From: an uncultured Coriobacteriaceae bacterium | GTDB taxonomy: Bacteria > Actinomycetota > Coriobacteriia > Coriobacteriales > UMGS124 | Reading direction: 5' to 3' | Assembly: GCA_900555105.1 (NCBI GenBank) | Contig: USJP01000016.1 | Coordinates: 1-11,977, forward strand | DNA length: 11,977 nt | In this document: positions 6,868 through 11,977 of the stretch, one piece after another | Layout: each line of letters begins with the position of its first letter | Position numbering within the stretch: the stretch's first letter is position 1 | Notes under the pieces: generated by a model | What the model saw: only the letters and a program-made list of their open reading frames with translations | What the model was told of the DNA's origin: nothing | The model's database searches: none | Translations under genes and position numbers: made by a program

Positions 6868-8193
6868 ATGAAGATTATCGAGCTCGCCGAAGACGAGGTC
6901 CTCACCGAGTCCATGCTTTCGCGCAAGGGCGCGCTGCCCGCAAGCGTCATCGCTTCTGCCGCCGCCATCGTCGAGGAGGTTCGTGAGAAGAAGGATGCAG
7001 CACTGCGCGCCTTTGAGAGCAAGTTCGACCACGTCGACATCGCCGACTTCCGCGTGCCCCAGCAGGTCATTGATGCCTCGCTCGACGAGGTGGGCGAGGA
7101 GTTTCTTGCTTCCTGCAAGAAGGCCGAGGCCCAGATTCGAGACTTTCACCAGCGTGAGGTGCAGCAGTCGTGGTTCACGACGCGCCCTGACGGCACCATC
7201 CTGGGCCAGAAGGTGACGCCGCTCGACTCTGTGGGCATCTACGTGCCCGGCGGCCGCGCCCAGTATCCTTCCACCGTGCTCATGAACGCCGTGCCTGCCA
7301 AGGTCGCCGGCGTTGAGCGCATCGTCATGGTCACGCCGCCCCAGGCAGACGGCAAGCTTTCGCCTTACACGCTGTGCGCCGCCAAGATTGCCGGTGTTGA
7401 TGAGATCTACACTGTGGGCGGCGCCCAGGCCATTGCCGCCCTCGCGTACGGCACCGAGTCCATCCCGCAGGTGAGCAAGGTGACGGGCCCGGGCAACGCA
7501 TACGTGGCGGCCGCCAAGAAGCTCGTCTCGGGCGATTGCGGCATCGACATGGTGGCCGGCCCCTCCGAGGTGTGCGTGCTTGCCGATGAGACGTCCGACC
7601 CGCGCCTGGTGGCCATCGACCTCATGGCTCAGGCCGAGCACGACCCTATGGCAACGTCGTACCTGGTCACGACCGACCCCACGCTGCCGGAGGCTGTGAA
7701 CGCCTACTTCCAGGAATACCTCGCCGAGAGCCCCCGTGCCGAGATTACGCGTCAGTCGTGGGATGACAACGGCACCGTCGTGGTGTGCCCCACGCTCGAC
7801 GCCGCCATTGATGCCGTGAACACCATTGCCCCCGAGCACCTGGAGCTCCAGACCTTCGAGGGCATGGAGCTGATCGGCCGCATCCGCAATGCCGGCGCCA
7901 TCTTCGTGGGCGAGTGGAGCTCCGAGCCGCTGGGCGACTACGTCGCCGGCCCCAACCACACGTTGCCCACCGGTGGTACGGCGCGTTTCTCCAGCCCGCT
8001 TTCGGTCGAGCAGTTCGTGAAGAAGTCCTCGGTCATCTGTTATTCCTACGAGGGGCTTGAGGCGGACTGCGACGACGTGGTGACGCTTGCGACCGCAGAG
8101 GGCCTGTGGGCGCACGCCCAGTCGGCCCTCATGCGCCGTACGGTTATGGCCGATTACCTGGCCGAAGACGCCACCGACCAGGATTGCGAGTAG
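6868..8193 (+). CDS. hisD: Histidinol dehydrogenase
   Basis: HisD is a zinc enzyme that oxidises L-histidinol to L-histidine with two NAD+ and catalyses the last two steps of the pathway. The 441 residues are close to E. coli HisD (434). Family motifs are present: GIYVPGGRAQYPSTVLMNA, PGNAYVAAAK, DMVAGPSEV and GPNHTLPTGGTARF. The expected zinc ligands are Q255, H258, D357 and H416 (in EGLWAHA). The catalytic pair E323-H324 lies in APEHLEL. All six match the known active-site residues by motif. The ATG has AGAAAGG upstream with a 10-base spacer. The gene follows hisZG by 27 bases, the widest gap in the operon, and ends two bases before the hisC ATG. Confidence 0.98.
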   Translation: MKIIELAEDEVLTESMLSRKGALPASVIASAAAIVEEVREKKDAALRAFESKFDHVDIADFRVPQQVIDASLDEVGEEFLASCKKAEAQIRDFHQREVQQSWFTTRPDGTILGQKVTPLDSVGIYVPGGRAQYPSTVLMNAVPAKVAGVERIVMVTPPQADGKLSPYTLCAAKIAGVDEIYTVGGAQAIAALAYGTESIPQVSKVTGPGNAYVAAAKKLVSGDCGIDMVAGPSEVCVLADETSDPRLVAIDLMAQAEHDPMATSYLVTTDPTLPEAVNAYFQEYLAESPRAEITRQSWDDNGTVVVCPTLDAAIDAVNTIAPEHLELQTFEGMELIGRIRNAGAIFVGEWSSEPLGDYVAGPNHTLPTGGTARFSSPLSVEQFVKKSSVICYSYEGLEADCDDVVTLATAEGLWAHAQSALMRRTVMADYLAEDATDQDCE

Positions 8194-8195
8194 CT

Positions 8196-9338
8196 ATGGC
8201 CTGCTCTGTGCGCCCCGATTTGGCTGACCTTGAGCCATACGACCCGGACATGCGCCCCGTGCGCATCATGCTCTCGGCAAACGAGAACAACTGGGGCATG
8301 CCCGACGATGTCGCGAGCGAGGTCCAGCGCCGCTTGGCGGGCGTTGCGTTGAACCGTTACCCCGAGGCCACAAGCCCACGTCTGCGCGAGCTTCTGGGTC
8401 AGATGTGGGACGTGCCGGCGCATCGCGTCGTGGTGGCCAATGGCGGAGACGAGCTGCTCTTCAACTTGCTCCTCGCATACGGCGGAAAGGGACGCGCCCT
8501 TGTGAACTGCCCGCCGACATTTTCGGCGTATGAGCTCTACGCCAAGCTCACCGCAACGTCCGTTGTGAACGTTAACCGCGACGCGAACACGTTTGAGCTG
8601 GACGAAGACGGTTTGCTCGAGGCCGCGCGCGACCCGCGAGCTGCCTTGGTTGTGGTCACTTCGCCCAACAATCCCACGGGCAACCTCGCCTCGGTCGACT
8701 TCGTCCGCAAGCTGGCTCAGGCCACCTCGGCGCTTGTGCTGGTGGACGAGGCGTACGCGGAGTTCTGCGATGTCCAGGCAAGTTGCGTGCCGCTCGTGGC
8801 GGAGCTGCCCAACGTGTGCGTGCTGCGTACCATGTCGAAGGCGTATGCCCTGGCAGGTGCTCGTGTTGGCTATCTCATCTGCCCTGACGATGTGGCCGAC
8901 GCCATGCTTGCCGTGCGCCTTCCGTACTCGGTGAACCGCATGTCGCAGGTGGTTGCCGAGACGGTCGTCGAGATGCGCGGCGAGTTCGCGCCCGTTATCG
9001 AGGCAGTGCGCGAGGAGCGCTCCCGGCTTATGGAGGCGCTCGAAGCTCTTGCGGCCGAGGTTGCGGCCAGCCTGCCCGACGGCGCCGATGGCCTGCGCGT
9101 CTGGCCTTCGGAGGCGAACTTCGTCATGGTGCGTTTCCCGGGCCAGGCCGGCGGTTTGCCGTGCGCCGACGAGATGCACGAGCTGCTCGCCGCCGACTCG
9201 ATTCTCGTGCGAAACTTCTCGCATACGCCCGGTCTCGAGGGCTGTTTGCGCATCAGTGTCGGTAAGCCCGAGGAGGACGACGAGCTGCTTGTGAGCTTGC
9301 GCCGTCACTTGGGACTGTCTGAGCACCCCATTCAGTAG
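8196..9338 (+). CDS. hisC: Histidinol-phosphate aminotransferase
   Basis: HisC is a PLP-dependent fold-type I aminotransferase that converts imidazole-acetol phosphate and glutamate to histidinol phosphate. The 380 residues include SANENNWGMP, NRYPEATSPRLRELLG, and SPNNPTG with the PLP-contacting N159. DEAYAEF supplies D184 and Y187, and SKAYALAGARVGY supplies the Schiff-base lysine K215. LRISVG carries the substrate carboxylate-binding arginine R352. The frame is open from a GTG at 8106, but that start would overlap hisD by 88 bases and adds an arginine-rich sequence without family similarity. The ATG at 8196, two bases after the hisD stop, is therefore preferred. The Shine-Dalgarno match there is weak, which fits translational coupling to hisD. 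Related aminotransferases (Asp, aromatic) share the motifs, and the operon position decides the assignment. Confidence 0.96.
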   Translation: MACSVRPDLADLEPYDPDMRPVRIMLSANENNWGMPDDVASEVQRRLAGVALNRYPEATSPRLRELLGQMWDVPAHRVVVANGGDELLFNLLLAYGGKGRALVNCPPTFSAYELYAKLTATSVVNVNRDANTFELDEDGLLEAARDPRAALVVVTSPNNPTGNLASVDFVRKLAQATSALVLVDEAYAEFCDVQASCVPLVAELPNVCVLRTMSKAYALAGARVGYLICPDDVADAMLAVRLPYSVNRMSQVVAETVVEMRGEFAPVIEAVREERSRLMEALEALAAEVAASLPDGADGLRVWPSEANFVMVRFPGQAGGLPCADEMHELLAADSILVRNFSHTPGLEGCLRISVGKPEEDDELLVSLRRHLGLSEHPIQ

Positions 9339-9350
9339 AAGGAGCCTTCC

Positions 9351-9965
9351 GTGAACGAACCAAGCGCCATCCCCACGTTTGAGCGCCGCGCGCGCGAGCA
9401 TCGCATTACCAAGGAGACCGACGTTCTCATCGACCTTTCGCTTGACGGTACCGGCAGCGCCGACGTGGCGACGGGTGTGCCGTTTCTCGACCATATGCTT
9501 GACGCTCTCGGCCGTCATGGCTGCCTCGACCTTACGGTGGAGGCAAGCGGCGACGTGGAGATCGACGACCACCACACCGTCGAGGACGTCGGCATTGTTT
9601 TGGGCACGTGCGTGCGCCGCGCCCTGGGCGACGCGCGCGGCATCACGCGGTACGGTTGCGCCACCATCCCCATGGACGAGGCACTCGTGACATGCGCCCT
9701 CGACGTGTCGGGGCGCGGGGCTGCCTTCTGCGACCTCAAGATTCCCACCGAACGGGTCGGTTCGTTTGACACGCAGCTCGCAAAGGAGTTCTTCATCGCC
9801 TTTGCTGCCAACGCAGGCGTGACGCTCCATGTGCGCGCCGTCACGGGAGAGAACTCGCACCACATCATCGAGGCTTCTTTCAAGGCGCTTGCCCGTGCGT
9901 TCAGGCAGGCCGTCGAGTCTGACCCGCGTGTGAGCGGCATCCCCTCCACGAAGGGGAGCCTCTAG
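9351..9965 (+). CDS. hisB: Imidazoleglycerol-phosphate dehydratase
   Basis: HisB dehydrates imidazoleglycerol phosphate to imidazole-acetol phosphate using two manganese ions and normally assembles as a 24-mer. At 204 residues this is the monofunctional type, without the HAD phosphatase domain found in E. coli HisB. Metal-binding motifs are duplicated, as in the family: FLDHML (D47, H48) with DDHHTVED (H74, H75, E78), and SHHIIEASFKA (H170, H171, E174). The GTG start is preceded by AAGGAG (9339-9344) with a 6-base spacer, a strong site that fixes the start. It follows hisC by 12 bases, and its stop is one base before hisH. Confidence 0.97.
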   Translation: MNEPSAIPTFERRAREHRITKETDVLIDLSLDGTGSADVATGVPFLDHMLDALGRHGCLDLTVEASGDVEIDDHHTVEDVGIVLGTCVRRALGDARGITRYGCATIPMDEALVTCALDVSGRGAAFCDLKIPTERVGSFDTQLAKEFFIAFAANAGVTLHVRAVTGENSHHIIEASFKALARAFRQAVESDPRVSGIPSTKGSL

Positions 9966-9966
9966 C

Positions 9967-10638
9967 ATGGCGGCCTACATCGCCGTGGTCGATTACCACA
10001 AGGGAAACCTTCTTTCTGTTGAGCGGGCATTGGTAGCTGCCGGCGCTCAGGTGCTCGTGACCGACGACCCCGCTCTCATCGAGCAGGCCGCTGCTGCTGT
10101 GGTGCCCGGTGTCGGTGCTTTTGACGATGCGATGACGTATATGCGCTCATCGGGTCAGGATGAGGCGATCCGGCGTCTTGTCGCATCAGGCCGTGCGCTT
10201 TTGGGCATTTGCCTAGGCATGCAGCTTCTGTTTGACCGCGGCAACGAGCACGCCGAACCACCTGCTTTCGGTGAAGTCCCCGAATGGGTCCCGGGACTGG
10301 GCATCTTGCGCGGTGAGGTGCGACGTCTGGAGGGCCGGGGCGTCAAAGTACCCCATGTCGGCTGGAACGCTGCCGACTTCACGGCATCTGGGGAACGTTG
10401 TCCTCTGTTTGACGGTGTGGCGAGCGGCACGTACTTTTATCACACGCATTCCTATGTCTGTCATCCGGAAGACTCTTCCCAGGTCATTGCGACCACCGAG
10501 CACGGTACGCGCTTCGCGAGCGCGGTATGGGATGGACGTCTTGTGTTTGGCACCCAGTTCCACCCAGAGAAATCCTCCGCTGCCGGACAGCGTGTCATGT
10601 CGAACTTCACCTCGCTTGCCCTGAGGAGCGCCCTATGA
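9967..10638 (+). CDS. hisH: Imidazole glycerol phosphate synthase, glutamine amidotransferase subunit
   Basis: HisH hydrolyses glutamine and channels ammonia to HisF. The 223 residues form a class I (triad) glutaminase. The nucleophile C82 sits in GICLGMQLLFDRG, and H199 and E201 in GTQFHPEKS. The oxyanion-side motif PGVGAFDDAM is near residues 45-55. The start is supported by AAGGGGAG (9951-9958) inside the end of hisB, 8 bases before the ATG. Its stop codon overlaps the hisA start by four bases (ATGA at 10635-10638), so the two are probably translationally coupled. PdxT and other amidotransferases share the triad, but neighbouring hisA and hisF make HisH certain. Confidence 0.97.
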   Translation: MAAYIAVVDYHKGNLLSVERALVAAGAQVLVTDDPALIEQAAAAVVPGVGAFDDAMTYMRSSGQDEAIRRLVASGRALLGICLGMQLLFDRGNEHAEPPAFGEVPEWVPGLGILRGEVRRLEGRGVKVPHVGWNAADFTASGERCPLFDGVASGTYFYHTHSYVCHPEDSSQVIATTEHGTRFASAVWDGRLVFGTQFHPEKSSAAGQRVMSNFTSLALRSAL

Positions 10639-11375
10639 TCCTGTATCCCGCAATTGACTTGCTTGGCGGCAAGGTCGTGCGCCTGCGTCGTGGCAAGCGC
10701 TCTGACGTCGATGTCTATTCCGACGACCCCGTTGCCGTCGCGCGTGATTTTGCGGCGTGTGGTGCCACGTGGATTCACGTCGTCGACCTGTCCGCGGCAT
10801 TTGAGGAAGACGACGAGGCCCTCGCCGCCAACGCGCGTGCCATAGCGGGTATCGCCGCACTGCCTGGAATCAAGGTGGACACAGGCGGTGGCGTGCGCTC
10901 GCTCAAACGCATCGATGCGCTTGCCAAGCTGGGCGTTTCGCGTATTGCGCTTGGCACAGCCCTTGTGCGCGATCCCGACTTTGCCCGCGCCGCCGCAGCT
11001 GAGTTTGGCAATTTGCTCTGTGCGGACGTCGCCGCCAACGATGGTCGCGTCGCGGTTAACGGCTGGCGTGAGGAGGCGAGCATGGCGGCCGACGAGCTTG
11101 TGGGCGAGCTTGCGCGCATGGGCTTTCGCCACCTCGTCTTTACCGACATCGCCCGCGACGGCATGCGCACGGGTGTGAATGCCCAGGCATATCGCGACAT
11201 CGCTCGCGTAGCGGGATTTCCCGTTGTTGCCTCGGGTGGCGTCGCCACTCTCGATGATTTGCGCGCTTTGGCGGCCTTGGGCGACGACGTCATCGAAGGG
11301 GCCATTACGGGGCGCGCGCTCTACGAGGGCGCGTTTACGCTCGAAGACGCTCTTTCCGTTTGCGCAAAGGGGTAG
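10635..11375 (+). CDS. hisA: ProFAR isomerase (phosphoribosylformimino-AICAR-P isomerase)
   Basis: HisA is a (beta-alpha)8-barrel enzyme that carries out the Amadori rearrangement of ProFAR to PRFAR. The 246 residues start [17 protein letters not shown], with the catalytic D8. The second catalytic aspartate is D131 in CADVAANDG. Phosphate-binding loops are visible as VDTGGGVRS and [13 protein letters not shown], and [11 protein letters not shown] provides D171. An ATG at 10635 overlaps the hisH stop, and GAGGAG (10623-10628) lies 6 bases before it. The frame extends upstream to 10527, but that would overlap hisH by over 100 bases and has no family similarity. [10 protein letters not shown] after the first loop looks like ordinary HisA and not bifunctional PriA of actinomycetes. 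That distinction is by eye only. Confidence 0.96.
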   Translation: MILYPAIDLLGGKVVRLRRGKRSDVDVYSDDPVAVARDFAACGATWIHVVDLSAAFEEDDEALAANARAIAGIAALPGIKVDTGGGVRSLKRIDALAKLGVSRIALGTALVRDPDFARAAAAEFGNLLCADVAANDGRVAVNGWREEASMAADELVGELARMGFRHLVFTDIARDGMRTGVNAQAYRDIARVAGFPVVASGGVATLDDLRALAALGDDVIEGAITGRALYEGAFTLEDALSVCAKG

Positions 11376-11380
11376 CCGAT

Positions 11381-11977
11381 ATGCTTGCAAAACGTGTCAT
11401 TCCCTGCATGGATGTGAAAGACGGCCGCGTTGTGAAGGGCGTCAACTTCGTCGACCTGCGCGATGCCGGCGACCCCGTCGAGCTGGCTTCGTTCTACGAT
11501 TCCCAAGGTGCCGACGAGGTTGTTTTTCTCGATATCACCGCCACGAGCGATAACCGTGCAACAACCGAGGAGCTCGCAAGTCGCGCGGCGCGCCAAGTGG
11601 CCATCCCCTTTGCCGTCGGCGGGGGCTTTCGTGACATCGTTGGCATGCGCCGTATGATTGCCGCTGGTGCCGACAAGGTCTCTCTTAATTCGGCGGTTGT
11701 GCACGACCCATCGCTTATCACGCGTGCTGCGGGTGCTTTCGGTAGCCAGGCGGTTGTGGTAGCCATCGACGCCAAGCACACCGGGCCTGGCGACAAATGG
11801 GAGGTCTACGTGTCGGGTGGCCGCGTGGCCACCGGCTACGACGCCGTGTCGTGGGCCGAGGAGGCGGCGCGCCGCGGAGCCGGTGAGATTTTGCTCACAA
11901 GCATGGATCGCGACGGCACGCAGGACGGTTTCGACCTCGCGCTCACGCGTGCCGTGGCGCGGGCGGTGCCTATCCCC
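11381..11977 (+). CDS. hisF: Imidazole glycerol phosphate synthase, cyclase subunit (3' end outside window)
   Basis: HisF uses ammonia from HisH to turn PRFAR into imidazoleglycerol phosphate and AICAR. The first 199 codons of about 250 are present, and the frame stays open to the window edge. The start [20 protein letters not shown] gives catalytic D11 and K19, and D130 in VVAIDAKH is the second catalytic aspartate. The ammonia-gate residues known in Thermotoga HisF are also recognisable: R5, E46, K99 and E169 (E167 there). Phosphate-loop sequences FAVGGGFRD and the motif [10 protein letters not shown] are present. AAAGGGG (11366-11372), 8 bases before the ATG, supports the start. The gene begins five bases after hisA. 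Confidence 0.97.
   Translation, partial: MLAKRVIPCMDVKDGRVVKGVNFVDLRDAGDPVELASFYDSQGADEVVFLDITATSDNRATTEELASRAARQVAIPFAVGGGFRDIVGMRRMIAAGADKVSLNSAVVHDPSLITRAAGAFGSQAVVVAIDAKHTGPGDKWEVYVSGGRVATGYDAVSWAEEAARRGAGEILLTSMDRDGTQDGFDLALTRAVARAVPIP

Larger units (their letters stand above)
5194..11977 (+). other. Histidine biosynthesis operon hisZG-D-C-B-H-A-F (continues past the right edge)
   Basis: Seven consecutive co-directional his genes are separated by 27, 2, 12, 1, -4 and 5 bases, which indicates one transcript with translational coupling. The order resembles the hisZ-G-D-(C)-B-H-A-F order of many Gram-positive bacteria. HisI/HisE functions are expected downstream but cannot be seen. No internal terminator is evident. 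Confidence 0.93.

Noticed and set aside
8106..8195. GTG at 8106 as the hisC start
   Set aside because: It would overlap hisD by 88 bases and adds about 30 arginine- and glycine-rich residues without similarity to HisC. The ATG at 8196 fits operon spacing and family length.
6052..9968. Long minus-strand frames opposite hisZG-hisD (6052-8115) and hisC-hisB (8154-9968)
   Set aside because: Same explanation: antisense shadows of well-supported his genes, with no family motif and no supporting start site.
10527..10634. Extended hisA start at 10527
   Set aside because: The extension overlaps hisH and lacks similarity. The ATG at 10635 has a strong Shine-Dalgarno site and gives the standard HisA N-terminus.
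10635..11375. PriA, the bifunctional HisA/TrpF isomerase of actinomycetes
   Set aside because: The segment after the first catalytic loop ([10 protein letters not shown]) resembles ordinary HisA, and nothing seen specifically supports TrpF activity. A phylogeny would settle it.

Overview
The window is a GC-rich (about 60% by eye), densely coding chromosomal segment with every gene on the + strand. It reads as a high-GC Gram-positive bacterium, most likely a member of the Coriobacteriia (Olsenella/Collinsella/Atopobium-like Actinomycetota). This placement is inferred from protein content: strong Shine-Dalgarno sites, a DnaE1-type polymerase, and a short-form HisG with HisZ instead of the long HisG of classical actinomycetes. 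HisA is of ordinary type rather than PriA-like.

Region 1 (1-1232) is the C-terminal third of Mfd, the transcription-repair coupling factor, cut by the window's left edge. A hairpin (1241-1267) and a candidate promoter separate it from region 2 (1353-5027), a complete dnaE encoding the DNA polymerase III alpha subunit with an apparently intact metal-binding PHP domain. A 166-base spacer follows (5028-5193). It contains a perfect 16-bp inverted repeat and the AT-richer leader of region 3.

Region 3 (5194 to the right edge) is a tightly packed histidine biosynthesis operon: hisZ-hisG fused in one reading frame, then hisD, hisC, hisB, hisH, hisA and the first 199 codons of hisF. Gaps between genes run from 27 bases down to a 4-base overlap. 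HisZG makes phosphoribosyl-ATP from ATP and PRPP. HisA isomerises ProFAR, and HisH/HisF convert the product to imidazoleglycerol phosphate plus AICAR. HisB dehydrates it, HisC transaminates, and HisD carries out the last two oxidations to histidine. HisI/HisE and a histidinol-phosphate phosphatase are not in the window.

The most notable item is the HisZ-HisG fusion, where the regulatory and catalytic subunits of ATP phosphoribosyltransferase form one continuous polypeptide. Secondary items are the perfect inverted repeat in front of the operon, the nine-ligand PHP site of DnaE, and a 12-residue insertion in the DnaE polymerase core. I see no mobile element, CRISPR array, RNA gene or defence system. 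The window is mostly housekeeping.
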